Assembly (NCBI GenBank): GCA_022799115.1
Contig: JAAWNT010000012.1
Span: 19,743 to 83,742 of the forward strand
Source: Clostridiales bacterium
Lineage (GTDB): Bacteria > Bacillota > Clostridia > Oscillospirales > Acutalibacteraceae
DNA: 64,000 bases
Direction of reading: 5' to 3'
Shown: piece after piece, positions 51,466 to 61,361 of the stretch
Layout: each line of letters begins with the position of its first letter
Numbering within the stretch: position 1 is the stretch's first letter
Program-made: the position numbers and the translations under genes
The notes under the pieces: model-generated
Database searches by the model: none
The model's input: the letters and a program-made list of their open reading frames with translations, nothing else
What the model was told of the DNA's origin: nothing

Positions 51466-52749
51466 TTAAAACCTCACTTTGATCGAATTGGCGTGGGCCG
51501 TCAGACCTTCCGCATCCGCAATCCGGATAATATCGTCTTTCGCTTGGGTAAGAGCCGTCTTTGTATAATAAATGAAGCTGGATTTCTTCACAAAACTGTC
51601 TACCGATAAAGGGGAGAAATAACGGGCGGTGCCGCTGGTTGGTAAAACGTGGTTGGGACCCGCAAAATAATCCCCCAGTGGTTCCGGAGAATAATTGCCC
51701 AAAAATACGGATCCTGCGTTGTCCAAGCGGCCCAGGTATTCCATCGGATTTGCAGCGCATACCTCCAAGTGCTCAGGCGCCAGATCATTGGCGAAAGCTA
51801 CCGCCTCATCCATATCATGGCAAACGATAACGGCCCCATAATCCTGAAGAGATTTCTCAATAATCCCCGCCCGGGACAAATCGGCAATCTGTTCTTTGAG
51901 CTGCTCAATCGTCTGCTGCGCCAGGGTTTCCGAGTTCGTCAGCAGTATTGCAGAAGCCAGCACGTCGTGCTCTGCCTGAGACATCAAGTCCGCCGCCAAA
52001 AATTTGGGGTTCGCGGTTTCATCGGCTACTATTAGTATTTCGCTGGGACCCGCTACCATGTCGATATCTACGGTACCATACAGGAGACGCTTGGCCGTAG
52101 CTACATAGATATTCCCGGGCCCAACAATCTTGTCCACTTTGGGAACCGTCGCGGTCCCATAGGCCAGGGCGGCCACTGCCTGAGCCCCGCCCATCAGAAA
52201 CACGCGATCCACTCCAGCGATGGCAGCGGCTGCTAAAATATCCGGATTGGGCTTTCCGTTTTTGCCCGGCGGGGTCACCATAACAATTTCCTTTACCCCC
52301 GCGATTTTAGCCGGAATTGCGTTCATCAGTACCGAGGAGGGATAGGCCGCCGTTCCGCCTGGAACATAGATTCCCACCCGATGGAGGCCGCGTACCCGCT
52401 GGCCCATAAGCACGCCGTTCTCTTCGGTAGTCAGCCAGCTTTGTTGTTTTTGACGAATATGGAATTGCTCGATATTCCGAGCTGCCCTGCGCATAGATTC
52501 AACCAATTCTTCATTGCACAGCTGCAAGAAAGACTTTAGCTCTTCTTTTCCAATCTCCACCTGTTCCGGCGCTTTTCCATCAAAACGGACGGTATACTCC
52601 CGTACCGCCTCGTCGCCTTGGCGGCGCACTGCTTCAAGAATCTCGGTCACGGCTTCGGTGACCTTTTTATCCACTTCCCCGCTTCTTTCCCGAAGCTGTT
52701 GGATAAGTTCCCGCTCCGCGGTTCCATCCGCTTTTACATATGCGATCAT
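51466..52749 (-). CDS. hisD: Histidinol dehydrogenase
   Basis: This 427-residue zinc enzyme oxidises histidinol to histidine in two steps with NAD. It shows [57 protein letters not shown] (about 108-165), [41 protein letters not shown], the zinc ligands in [12 protein letters not shown] and the C-terminal [30 protein letters not shown]. It overlaps hisG by 4 bp. Confidence 0.96.
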   Translation of the reverse strand: MIAYVKADGTAERELIQQLRERSGEVDKKVTEAVTEILEAVRRQGDEAVREYTVRFDGKAPEQVEIGKEELKSFLQLCNEELVESMRRAARNIEQFHIRQKQQSWLTTEENGVLMGQRVRGLHRVGIYVPGGTAAYPSSVLMNAIPAKIAGVKEIVMVTPPGKNGKPNPDILAAAAIAGVDRVFLMGGAQAVAALAYGTATVPKVDKIVGPGNIYVATAKRLLYGTVDIDMVAGPSEILIVADETANPKFLAADLMSQAEHDVLASAILLTNSETLAQQTIEQLKEQIADLSRAGIIEKSLQDYGAVIVCHDMDEAVAFANDLAPEHLEVCAANPMEYLGRLDNAGSVFLGNYSPEPLGDYFAGPNHVLPTSGTARYFSPLSVDSFVKKSSFIYYTKTALTQAKDDIIRIADAEGLTAHANSIKVRF

Positions 52750-53411
52750 TTGATCTTCTCCTTATCCTTTTGATTTTGAAGCCTCTTTTGCGCTTCCTCC
52801 ATTTGATCGATTAATTGTTCAATCTCCCGCTTTCTCAGCTTAAGGCTGGCGGTGTTTGCAATCAGCCTCGCGGAGATGGGCGCCACATCGTCGATCACTT
52901 CCAGCCCATTGGCCTTCAGGGTAGAGCCGGTTTCCACAATATCCACGATGGCGTCCGAAAGCCCCAGCAACGGGGCCAGTTCCACCGAACCCTCTATCTT
53001 GATGATTCGCACGTCCATACCCTTTGCTTCAAAATAGGTTCTCGCCACATTGGGATACTTGGTGGCGATGGTCTTGGCGGTATATCCACTGAAAAAATCT
53101 TTATCTTTTGGTCCGGCTAAAGCGAATTTGCACTTGCCAAATCCTAGATCCAAAATTTCATAAAATCCGGTTCCGTGTTCTAAAATGGTATCTTTGCCCA
53201 CTACGCCCAAATCACAAACGCCATGCTCCACGTAAGTGATAACATCGGCCGCCTTAGCCAGAACCGCTTCAATCTCTCCGTTTCCCACCGGTAAAATCAG
53301 TTTTCTTCCCTTGTCCCGCACGGCAGTGCAGTCCAATTTCATCTCTTCAAACAAGCCAACAGTGTCCTTTTCCAGCCTGCCCTTGGTCAGGGCGATTCGT
53401 AATGGTTTCAT
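52746..53411 (-). CDS. hisG: ATP phosphoribosyltransferase, short catalytic subunit
   Basis: This 221-residue short-form HisG joins ATP and PRPP to start histidine synthesis. It has [20 protein letters not shown] at the N-terminus, [85 protein letters not shown] (with the GSVELAP PRPP loop). The short form lacks the C-terminal regulatory domain and needs HisZ, which is encoded directly upstream and overlaps by 4 bp. Confidence 0.96.
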   Translation of the reverse strand: MKPLRIALTKGRLEKDTVGLFEEMKLDCTAVRDKGRKLILPVGNGEIEAVLAKAADVITYVEHGVCDLGVVGKDTILEHGTGFYEILDLGFGKCKFALAGPKDKDFFSGYTAKTIATKYPNVARTYFEAKGMDVRIIKIEGSVELAPLLGLSDAIVDIVETGSTLKANGLEVIDDVAPISARLIANTASLKLRKREIEQLIDQMEEAQKRLQNQKDKEKIK

Positions 53412-54622
53412 TGGTTACCGCCTTTCTCCGCAGGATTGACGCTATGCACGGCATCATCCACAAAATCCACCCGAGCAATATGCTGGGCGCGGGCGTATTG
53501 GAGCGCTTCTTCCCTTGATGCAAAGACACTGTTTTCACAGCGAAGGCCGCCCTTCATCAAAAAGGCCGAATGTCTGAGCGCCTTAATCTCAAATCCATTC
53601 TCTCCATGTACCAAAACGTCTGCCGGTTTTTTAGTCTGCACGTTGCCGCTTTCCAGCATCAGCTTGGTTAGCGCATCGACATTGATGCCAAACCCAACCG
53701 CCGGCATCGGCGCGCCAAATGCTTCCAACAGATGATCGTAACGGCCTCCCGACAGGACCGCATCTCCCGATCCTTCCACATAACCGCTAAATACAATATC
53801 GCTGTAATAATCGTTTCGCTGCACCAGCCCAAGATCAATGATGAGCTTATCTCCCAAGCCCAACTCGGTCAGGGACAGATACAGCTCTTTTAAATAATCC
53901 AGAGTACGCACGGCATCCTCTCCCGAGCACAGCTCCGCGGCTTGCTGTAGAACCTCTTCCCCGCCGAACAGACGGGGAAGGCGCCGGATCGCCAACACCG
54001 GAGGAGTCTGCTCCAGCCGGTCTAAAATCGTGTCCAACGCGGAATAGTTTTTCGACTCAATCGAAAGCCGGATATCTTCCCGAACTTCATCGCTGATGGG
54101 AAGTTGGTTCGCCAGGGAACGGAAAAATCCCGCGTGCCCCAGTTCGATCCGGAAATCCGGAACGCAACGAGAAATCGCCTCAACTGCTGTGACAATAACC
54201 TCCAGGTCCGCACGTCTTCCGCTAGCGCCCAGAAGCTCGATACCGGTCTGCATAACCTCGTCGCTGCGGCCCATCAGGCTGGGATTATTGCGGTACACTG
54301 TCTGGGTGTAATATAAACGCAGAGGTCTGCTTTCATTTTGCAGACGGGTAGCGGTGAGCCGTGCGATGGGCAGGGTGGAATCGGGACGCAACACCAAAAG
54401 CCGGCCCTTATGGTCGGTCAGCTTATACATACTCTCTTGGGGAATTCCAGCGCAGCCCAGAGAAAACACGTCGAAAAACTCCAAGCCCGGGGTTACCACC
54501 TCATGAAATCCTCTGGATTCAAAGGCGGAAGCAAGCATATGTTCCACATTCCGTTGGGCAATACATTCCTCAAACAAAAGGTCACGCGTTCCCTCCGGCG
54601 TAATGTTGCAGTATTTCTTCAT
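53408..54622 (-). CDS. hisZ: ATP phosphoribosyltransferase regulatory subunit
   Basis: This 404-residue HisZ is a class II aminoacyl-tRNA-synthetase-like subunit that assembles with short HisG and gives histidine feedback. It resembles HisRS with [52 protein letters not shown] (motif 2 region), [32 protein letters not shown] and [26 protein letters not shown]. The two HisRS histidine-binding signature segments are altered and no tRNA-binding domain is seen, as expected for HisZ. It is the first gene of the operon, 94 nt below the operator-like palindrome. Confidence 0.94.
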   Translation of the reverse strand: MKKYCNITPEGTRDLLFEECIAQRNVEHMLASAFESRGFHEVVTPGLEFFDVFSLGCAGIPQESMYKLTDHKGRLLVLRPDSTLPIARLTATRLQNESRPLRLYYTQTVYRNNPSLMGRSDEVMQTGIELLGASGRRADLEVIVTAVEAISRCVPDFRIELGHAGFFRSLANQLPISDEVREDIRLSIESKNYSALDTILDRLEQTPPVLAIRRLPRLFGGEEVLQQAAELCSGEDAVRTLDYLKELYLSLTELGLGDKLIIDLGLVQRNDYYSDIVFSGYVEGSGDAVLSGGRYDHLLEAFGAPMPAVGFGINVDALTKLMLESGNVQTKKPADVLVHGENGFEIKALRHSAFLMKGGLRCENSVFASREEALQYARAQHIARVDFVDDAVHSVNPAEKGGNQ

Positions 54623-54715
54623 TTAAATGTCTATCCTTTCTCAGTCAAGAGGATGGTCAGCCGCTCCAATAAAACATCATTTGATCTGTCATTCAGGAAG
54701 CTAACTTATTCTCTT

Positions 54716-54731
54716 GCTCGCTTTAGCGTGC
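54716..54731 (-). promoter_or_regulatory. Operator-like palindrome at the his transcription start
   Basis: GC-A-CGCT-AA-AGCG-A-GC is a 16-bp near-palindrome with one mismatched pair, placed from about -2 to +14 relative to the predicted start. A repressor bound here would block the his promoter. A candidate is a TrpR-like HisR-type repressor known from some Firmicutes, but this is inference. Confidence 0.5.
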
Positions 54732-54735
54732 TAAT

Positions 54736-54764
54736 ATAATATCACACTAAATTTCCACTGTCAA
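54736..54764 (-). promoter_or_regulatory. Strong sigma-A promoter of the histidine operon
   Basis: On the minus strand TTGACA (54759-54764) and TATTAT (54736-54741) are 17 nt apart. Leader length is about 107 nt, with no room for a T-box. Confidence 0.85.
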
Positions 54765-54765
54765 C

Positions 54766-54784
54766 CTGGAATTCTGGATTCCAG
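54766..54784. repeat. Inverted repeat just upstream of the his -35
   Basis: CTGGAAT-TCTGG-ATTCCAG is a perfect 7-bp inverted repeat with a 5-nt spacer, one base upstream of the -35 hexamer. It could be an activator or repressor site. Confidence 0.45.
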
Positions 54785-54813
54785 TATAGCACACTCCGTC
54801 TGTTGACTCAACA

Positions 54814-54853
54814 AACAAGAGCGACACCGGACGTTACCCGGTACGCTCTTGTT
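54814..54853 (-). terminator. Terminator after polC
   Basis: ACAAGAGCG-ACCGG style arms pair around a 7-nt loop (15-bp stem with one mismatch), with TTTGTTG following on the minus strand, 8 nt after the polC stop. Confidence 0.8.
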
Positions 54854-54860
54854 AAAATCG

Positions 54861-57800
54861 CTAGAATAAGGTCATTTGACTGCTTTGGGGCAGACCGGTA
54901 AGCGCCCCACAGGCCTGTAGCGACTCAATCACCGCTTTAGAAACTTTAGAACGGGTTTGTACATCATCGATGGAGATATATGGGCCTCCCGATTCCCGGG
55001 CTTGGGCCAAGCTGGTTGCAGCCGCCTCTCCTACGCCTGCAATGGAACCAAACGGCAGGCGAATCTTCCCATCCTCCACCAGATAGCGGGTGGCGTCCGA
55101 TTGGTACAAATCCACAGGCAATACTTCAATCCCTCTGGCGAGCATTTCGTTTACAATCTGTAAAGTGGCGTAAGAGGCGTTGTCTTTTGCGGTGGCCTCT
55201 TTTCCCTTCCGGTTGATTTCACTCATTTTACGCTGTACCGCTTCCTTTCCCTGGATAACCACAGCGCCGTCAAAATCCTCTCCACGCACAGTAAAATAAG
55301 CGGCGTAATATTCCACGGGACGGTGAACCTTATACCACCCTAGCCGCAAAGTTGCAATCATATACGCCGCGGCGTGGGCTTTTGGGAACATATATTTGAT
55401 CTTCATACAGGAGTCAATATACCATTGGGGGACGCCGTGTTCCTTCATCGCGTTGAGATGTTCTTCCGTGAGAAGCTTGGTAGCCTTCCCCTTACGAGTG
55501 ATCTCCATGATCTTAAACGCCATTTTGGGTTCCAGTCCCTTATGCAGCAGATAGGTCATAATGCTGTCACGGGTACCAATTACCTCAGAGATGGTGCAGG
55601 TTCCGTTCTTTATCAAGTCCTGAGCGTTGCCGATCCAAACATCGGTGCCATGAGACAATCCGGAAACCTGCAATAAATCGGAGAAGGTTTTGGGTTGGGC
55701 GTCAACCAGCATCTGGCGCACAAAGCTGGTCCCTACTTCGGGCAGGGAAAAAGTCCCCGTCTCTGAATCAATGTCCTCCGGCTTGACCTTCAATGCCTCG
55801 GTGGAGGTAAACAAACTCATCACTTGAGGATCGCTCATAGATACATCCATTACATTGATTCCGGTATACTCCTCCAAATAATGATAGATAGTGGGCACAT
55901 CGTGTCCCAGCTCATCCAGCTTACAGATGGTATCGTGGATCGAGTGAAAGTCGAAATGCGTGGTAATATTGTCGGAGTTCTGGTCGTTAGCTGGGTGCTG
56001 AACCGGGCAGAAGTCATAGACCTCCATGCCCCGGGGCACCACCACCATGCCGCCGGGATGTTGTCCGGTGGTACGCTTCACCCCTGTGCAGCCCGCAGCC
56101 AAACGGGCTTCCTCCGCCTTGTGCAAGGTTATCCCGTGCTCCTCCTCATATTTTTTAACATAGCCAATTCCGGTCTTCTCCGCCACAGTGGCAATGGTTC
56201 CAGCTTTAAACACGTTGTCCTTGCCGAACAATGTTTCGGTATATCGATGGGCGCCGCTTTGATATTCTCCAGAAAAGTTCAAGTCAATATCAGGGGTTTT
56301 GTCCCCGTCAAAACCTAAAAAGGTTTCAAATGGAATATTATGTCCGTCCCGGTTGTATTGCGTGCCACATTTGGGACATTTCTTCTCTGGAAGGTCAAAA
56401 CCGGAACCCACGCTGCCATCGGTAAAAAATTCACTGTTCTTGCAGTTTGGGCAAACATAATGAGGATAAAGGGGGTTTACCTCCGATATTCCTGACATCG
56501 TTGCCACAAACGAGGAGCCCACCGATCCACGGGAACCCACCAAATAACCATGGGCCTCAGAATCGGCCACCAGCTTTTGAGCCGTCATATAGAGAACGGA
56601 GAATCCATGCTTTGTGATGGAACCCAGTTCTCGTTCCAAACGATTGTACACAACTTCTGGAAGGGGATCTCCATACATTTTTTTGGTGCGTTCCCAAGTA
56701 ATGCTGGTAAGCTGTTCCTCCGCCCCGTCAATAAACGGCGGAAACACTCCAGGCGGAATGGGCCGCACCTGCTCGATCATATCAGCAATTTTATTGGTGT
56801 TGGTAACTACCACTTCAAAGGCCTTTTCCTTCCCCAAATAGGCGAATTCCTCCAGCATTTCCGGGGTGGTGTGCAGATACAGAGGAGCCTGTTCTCCAGC
56901 ATCGCTGAAACCCTGTCCCGACATAAGAATTTTTCGGTATTCAGAATCGTGAGGATCTAGAAAATGTACGTCGCAGGTGGCAACCACCGGTATATTGAGC
57001 GTTTCTCCCAACCGGACGATGGTGCGATTGAATTCCCGGAGCTGTTCTTCATTCTGAACAGAGCCATCTCTCAGCATAAAATAGTTGTTTCCGATGGGTT
57101 GAATCTCCAGATAATCATAAAATTTTGCGATATCGCACAGGTTTTCCCATGGCTGCCCACCAATTACGGCTCGAAACAGCTCTCCCGCTTCGCAGGCGCT
57201 GCCCAACAGCAGACCTTCCCGATGCTGCATCAGCACGCTTTTGGGGATGCGGGGACGCTTATAGAAGTAATCCAGATGCGCTTTGGAGATCAGCTTGTAG
57301 AGATTTTTCAGCCCCGCCTGATTTTTTACCAGAATAATCTGGTGGTAGGGCCGTAGCTTTTTGGTATCGCCTCCCGCCAGCATCGTATTGATCTGATCTA
57401 CAGTACAGGCTCCCTGTTCTTCCTTGAGCCTGGAAACCAAAACCAGAAAGATCTGAGCCAAAATGGCAGCATCGTCGGAAGCACGATGATGATTAAATTC
57501 CTGAAGCTTTAAATGCTTTGCAACCGTATCCAGTTTATGATTTTTGATGCCCGGCAACATGGCTCGGCACATGGGCACCGTGTCAATGTAGGTATTGGAT
57601 ACCTTCAACCGGCATCGTTGAGCCGCAGCTTTGATAAACGAGGTATCAAAAGGGGCATTGTGGGCAATTAATACGCTGTCTTGTCCGCAGAACTCCAAAA
57701 AATCCCGAACCGCCTGCTCTTCCTCCGGGGCGTCCTGCACCATCTGATCGGTGATTCCGGTCAGCTCGACAATTTTTGCAGGAATGGGACGTCGAGGATT

Positions 57801-59207
57801 GACAAAAGTGCAAAATGTATCGGTAATCTCTCCATTGACGATGCGCACCGCTCCGATTTCTGTAATACGGTCGTTGGCCGCGCTTAAACCAGTGGTTTCC
57901 AGGTCAAAGGATATGTAAGTTCCATCAAGGGGCATCTTGGAGTCTCCGGTCACAACAGGCACCATGTCGTTGATAAAATAGGCCTCGGTACCATAAAGGA
58001 TTTTAAAGTCTCCGCCTCTCTTCTGGATTGCTTCCACCGCGTTCATCGCATCAGGAAACGCCTGTGCAACCCCGTGGTCTGTGATGGCGATGGCTTTGTG
58101 TCCCCATTCGTAGGCCCGGTTAATCAGATCCTCCGCTGTATTAATCCCATCCATGGAGGACATATTGGTATGCAAGTGAAGTTCCACCCGTTTTTCTGGG
58201 GCGTTATCCACTACTTTGCGTTTCTCCACGCTACACATGCTACGGGGACGCAGCACAATCTCACGGTCATATTTATCATAATTGATCTCTCCACGGACCA
58301 ACAGAGCCATCCCTTTTTTAATTGCATCCAACTGCTTGCATTGATCCTTCATCTCGATGATCTTCATGGTCATGGAGCCGGTATAGTCCGTGATTTGAAT
58401 GGAATAAATTTTACGTTGGCCATCCCGGGTTTCCTTTTGCTCCATTGAGAAAACCTCTCCCCAGATGGTGACGCTACCTGAATCCGGCGCTACCTTTTCG
58501 ATGGGAATGGGTTTTCCTTTCCCAGGCTTTCCATAGATCGGTTTTGCTGTGGACAGAACCACGGTGGGGACCAGCGTTTCCCCTTTTCGAATGCTGATGC
58601 TGGTATTTTCCTTGTTCTTTCTCTCGAAATTATGAGGCTCATATTCTTCGATTTCCTGAACCACCGCCTGTCGTTTGGCTTTTTCCTGCTGAGTATTTTT
58701 CTTTTGAATAAAGGAAGCGTCCGTATGATCCACTTGTAAAATTCCGTCAAACTCTATCTTTACGGATATTCCAAACTCTCTGTCGATTAGTTTGGAAAGT
58801 TCCTTATCAAACTTCTTTTTTACCAATCGTTCGCTTCCACCGTGCTTTAAGAAGATGGTCAGACAGTTTTCCTCCAGCACGGCGGTAGAATCCTTTACTG
58901 TACCGTTTAAACTCGCCATATGGCGGCTAAGCTCCATCACCAGCTGAGGATAATAGTCCGCTGAAAAAGTCTCAGCGGGAAACCGGGGATGAATATTGAC
59001 AAAATTTAAATTTAGTCTGGATTTGGCCAGGCTTTTTTCCGCATCAAAAAGCACGCGGCGTTCCACAGGCTGTGAAAACGCCACGTCCAAATCCATTGTT
59101 CTTTTTTTCGCGTCAATCGCCATGGATTCCACAGCGCCCTTTTCTATGGGAGGAATAAGATTTGTGTCTTCCAAATAACGATTAAACAGTTCACCAATTG
59201 TTTTCAA
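54861..59207 (-). CDS. polC: DNA polymerase III alpha subunit, PolC type
   Basis: This 1448-residue replicative polymerase is the form found in low-GC Gram-positives. Domains in order are an N-terminal region (about 1-225); an OB fold (SVTIWGEVFSMEQKETRDGQRKIYSIQITDYTGSM, about 235-325); a PHP domain (VELHLHTNMSSMDGI, AIAITDHGVAQAFPDA) split by a DEDD 3'-5' exonuclease (YISFDLETTGLSAANDRITEIGAVRI, about 430-600); the polymerase core (GSRGSVGSSFVATMSG, CPNCKNSEF ... KKCPKCGTQYN zinc motif about 975-1010, DKTPDIDLNFSGEYQ with the catalytic Asp pair); and a C-terminal HhH/OB part. It starts with TTG at 59207. ispG lies 15 bp upstream. Confidence 0.97.
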   Translation of the reverse strand: MKTIGELFNRYLEDTNLIPPIEKGAVESMAIDAKKRTMDLDVAFSQPVERRVLFDAEKSLAKSRLNLNFVNIHPRFPAETFSADYYPQLVMELSRHMASLNGTVKDSTAVLEENCLTIFLKHGGSERLVKKKFDKELSKLIDREFGISVKIEFDGILQVDHTDASFIQKKNTQQEKAKRQAVVQEIEEYEPHNFERKNKENTSISIRKGETLVPTVVLSTAKPIYGKPGKGKPIPIEKVAPDSGSVTIWGEVFSMEQKETRDGQRKIYSIQITDYTGSMTMKIIEMKDQCKQLDAIKKGMALLVRGEINYDKYDREIVLRPRSMCSVEKRKVVDNAPEKRVELHLHTNMSSMDGINTAEDLINRAYEWGHKAIAITDHGVAQAFPDAMNAVEAIQKRGGDFKILYGTEAYFINDMVPVVTGDSKMPLDGTYISFDLETTGLSAANDRITEIGAVRIVNGEITDTFCTFVNPRRPIPAKIVELTGITDQMVQDAPEEEQAVRDFLEFCGQDSVLIAHNAPFDTSFIKAAAQRCRLKVSNTYIDTVPMCRAMLPGIKNHKLDTVAKHLKLQEFNHHRASDDAAILAQIFLVLVSRLKEEQGACTVDQINTMLAGGDTKKLRPYHQIILVKNQAGLKNLYKLISKAHLDYFYKRPRIPKSVLMQHREGLLLGSACEAGELFRAVIGGQPWENLCDIAKFYDYLEIQPIGNNYFMLRDGSVQNEEQLREFNRTIVRLGETLNIPVVATCDVHFLDPHDSEYRKILMSGQGFSDAGEQAPLYLHTTPEMLEEFAYLGKEKAFEVVVTNTNKIADMIEQVRPIPPGVFPPFIDGAEEQLTSITWERTKKMYGDPLPEVVYNRLERELGSITKHGFSVLYMTAQKLVADSEAHGYLVGSRGSVGSSFVATMSGISEVNPLYPHYVCPNCKNSEFFTDGSVGSGFDLPEKKCPKCGTQYNRDGHNIPFETFLGFDGDKTPDIDLNFSGEYQSGAHRYTETLFGKDNVFKAGTIATVAEKTGIGYVKKYEEEHGITLHKAEEARLAAGCTGVKRTTGQHPGGMVVVPRGMEVYDFCPVQHPANDQNSDNITTHFDFHSIHDTICKLDELGHDVPTIYHYLEEYTGINVMDVSMSDPQVMSLFTSTEALKVKPEDIDSETGTFSLPEVGTSFVRQMLVDAQPKTFSDLLQVSGLSHGTDVWIGNAQDLIKNGTCTISEVIGTRDSIMTYLLHKGLEPKMAFKIMEITRKGKATKLLTEEHLNAMKEHGVPQWYIDSCMKIKYMFPKAHAAAYMIATLRLGWYKVHRPVEYYAAYFTVRGEDFDGAVVIQGKEAVQRKMSEINRKGKEATAKDNASYATLQIVNEMLARGIEVLPVDLYQSDATRYLVEDGKIRLPFGSIAGVGEAAATSLAQARESGGPYISIDDVQTRSKVSKAVIESLQACGALTGLPQSSQMTLF

Positions 59208-59222
59208 CTACCCTTATCCCCT

Positions 59223-60272
59223 TCACATACTCTCAATCTCTGCCATCAGTTCCTCTAGCAAACGATTTTCTGGAACTTTGCGGATAATCTCCCCTTTTTT
59301 AAAGAGCAATCCCTCTCCATTTCCTCCGGCGATGCCAACGTCCGCTTCTCTGGCTTCTCCGGGACCGTTGACCACACATCCCATAATGGCTACCTTCAGA
59401 TCTTTTTGGCAGCCAGCCAGCTTTTCCTCGGCTTCGTTGGCCAAACGAATCAGATCAATCTTGGTGCGCCCACAGGTGGGACAAGAGATAAAATGGATGC
59501 CGCCTTTTCTTAAATCCAACGCTTTTAATAAATCCACAGCCGCCCGAACTTCCTGGATTGGGTCGTCGGTCAGAGAAACCCTGATGGTATCCCCGATCCC
59601 GTGCAGAAGCAGCGAGCCAATCCCCGCCGCGGACTTTATCAGCCCCATCCGCTGTGTCCCCGCCTCCGTAACGCCCAAATGCAGAGGATAATCGCATGCC
59701 TGGGCGGTCAGCTCATACGCCTTTATCATCGTATCCACATGGGAAGATTTCATAGAAAGCACGATATCATGAAAATCAAACTTTTCCAGCAAAGAGGCGT
59801 GGTAGAGCGCGCTGTCCCTTAGGGCCTCCGGGGTGGGACTGCCATATTTCGCCAGAATCTCCCTCTCTAGGGAACCGGAATTCACACCAATACGAATGGG
59901 GATCCCTTTGCTTCTACAGACATCCGCCACCGCTTTTACCCGACTATCCTCTCCGATATTTCCGGGGTTAATGCGTATCTTATCTACGCCTGCTGCCGCC
60001 GACTCCAGCGCCAATCGGTAGTCAAAGTGAATATCCGCCACCACCGGCGCTTTCACCGCCTCTTTCAATGCTCCGATCAGCCGAACGGAATTCATGTTCG
60101 GTACAGCTACCCGAATAATTTCACAGCCCGCTTGTTCCAGAGCAACCGCCTGAGCCACATTGCCCTGTACATCATCAGCAGGAATATTGAGCATCGACTG
60201 AACCGTAATCGGTGCGTCTCCCCCAACGGGGATCCCGCCCACAGTAACCGTTCTGCATGTTCTTCGAATCAT
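59223..60272 (-). CDS. ispG: (E)-4-hydroxy-3-methylbut-2-enyl-diphosphate synthase
   Basis: This 349-residue IspG (GcpE) makes HMBPP from MEcPP with a 4Fe-4S cluster. TIM-barrel segments are VGGIPVGGDAPITVQSMLNIPADDV, VADIHFDYRLALESAAAGVDKIRINPGNIG and DTIRVSLTDDPIQEVRAAVDLLKAL. The iron-sulfur half has ISCPTCGRTKIDLI and VAIMGCVVNGPGEAREADVGIAGG, giving the three Cys and the Glu ligand. Together with dxr (1.1 kb upstream) and the IspH-S1 fusion it indicates the MEP route. It lies 5 bp after rseP. Confidence 0.96.
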   Translation of the reverse strand: MIRRTCRTVTVGGIPVGGDAPITVQSMLNIPADDVQGNVAQAVALEQAGCEIIRVAVPNMNSVRLIGALKEAVKAPVVADIHFDYRLALESAAAGVDKIRINPGNIGEDSRVKAVADVCRSKGIPIRIGVNSGSLEREILAKYGSPTPEALRDSALYHASLLEKFDFHDIVLSMKSSHVDTMIKAYELTAQACDYPLHLGVTEAGTQRMGLIKSAAGIGSLLLHGIGDTIRVSLTDDPIQEVRAAVDLLKALDLRKGGIHFISCPTCGRTKIDLIRLANEAEEKLAGCQKDLKVAIMGCVVNGPGEAREADVGIAGGNGEGLLFKKGEIIRKVPENRLLEELMAEIESM

Positions 60273-60277
60273 AATGC

Positions 60278-61360
60278 TTACGCTCCCATTCCATTTCCGG
60301 TGACCAATCGCACAATGTCGTTAAAGGTAACCGCCACCATAAGCAAAATCAGCAGCACAAAACCGGCTGCATGTATCCATCCCTCATATTTGGCCGGTAC
60401 AGGCTTCCTTCGGATGCCCTCCAAAACCAAAAATACCAGACGCCCACCGTCCAAAGCGGGCAAGGGAAGCAGATTAACGATTCCCAGATTGACAGTAATC
60501 AACGCCATCATCCGAATGATGTTGTTTACAGCCTCTAAAAAATTTTTCTGCAAGCCCTGAGAGGCTACTTCGCCTATGGCAGACGCAGCGCCCACCGGAC
60601 CGGCCAAATCATTAAATCCATATCGACCGGTGATTAGCCCCACCAGGCTGGACCAAACCATGCGCACCATGGAAACCGTCTGATTAAAGGAGTGGGTGAT
60701 TAAGGTTCCAAAACTTTTCGGAATAGGTTCCACCCAAAAATCCAATTTTAGAATATTGGCGCCATCTTCCGTTTGGGAGGAGGCAAACGTAACGTCACTA
60801 AGGGTCATAGGTTGCCCCTGCCGTATCACTTCCATGTCCACCTTAAAATCCTCATCGGTCGCCAAAGCAAAGCTCAGGTCCTGATCGCACCAAATGGCAT
60901 AGCCGTTTACCGACGTGATTTTATCTCCTACCTGAAGCCCGGTGGACTGGGAGGGTGCGTCCTTGGCGAATCCCGCAATGGTGGTAGATGCAAAATGCTC
61001 CTGTTGCCCCCATAGAATCATCATTAAAACGATTCCCAGCACGATGTTCATCACCGCACCCATCACAACCACTAAAATACGCTTCCAAACTGGTTTATTC
61101 CCGAAAGCGCTTTTGTCGTTACTTTCCTGGTCTTCCCCCTCCATCGCGCAGAAGCCGCCGATGGGAAATAAGCGCAATGCATATTCGGTTTCACCTTTTT
61201 GGAATTTCAAAAGGGTGGGGCCCATCCCAATGGCGAACTCATTAACCCGGATCTTTGAGAGTTTAGCGGTAATAAAATGTCCAAACTCGTGAATAAAAAT
61301 AATAAATCCAAACAATAAGACCGCAATAATAACTAGTAAAACAACAGTAATGGTGATCAC
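60278..61360 (-). CDS. rseP: Site-2 RIP zinc metalloprotease
   Basis: This intramembrane protease of about 360 residues belongs to the RseP/RasP family. Its first membrane helix holds the zinc motif FIHEFGHFITAKLSKIRVNEFAIGMGP. A single PDZ domain (about 125-200, GLQVGDKITSVNGYAIWCDQDLSFAL) follows, and the C-terminal helix has NLGIVNLLPLPALDGGRLVFLVLEGI with the third zinc ligand Asp. In Firmicutes it cleaves anti-sigma factors and signal peptide remnants. The start is uncertain: GTG 61360 gives the usual short N-terminus; TTG 61390 is an alternative that overlaps dxr by 29 bp. Confidence 0.93.
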   Translation of the reverse strand: MITITVVLLVIIAVLLFGFIIFIHEFGHFITAKLSKIRVNEFAIGMGPTLLKFQKGETEYALRLFPIGGFCAMEGEDQESNDKSAFGNKPVWKRILVVVMGAVMNIVLGIVLMMILWGQQEHFASTTIAGFAKDAPSQSTGLQVGDKITSVNGYAIWCDQDLSFALATDEDFKVDMEVIRQGQPMTLSDVTFASSQTEDGANILKLDFWVEPIPKSFGTLITHSFNQTVSMVRMVWSSLVGLITGRYGFNDLAGPVGAASAIGEVASQGLQKNFLEAVNNIIRMMALITVNLGIVNLLPLPALDGGRLVFLVLEGIRRKPVPAKYEGWIHAAGFVLLILLMVAVTFNDIVRLVTGNGMGA

Positions 61361-61361
61361 C

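Noticed and set aside
54623..54735. T-box leader for the his operon
   Set aside because: Only about 107 nt of leader and no T-box sequence or antiterminator are visible.
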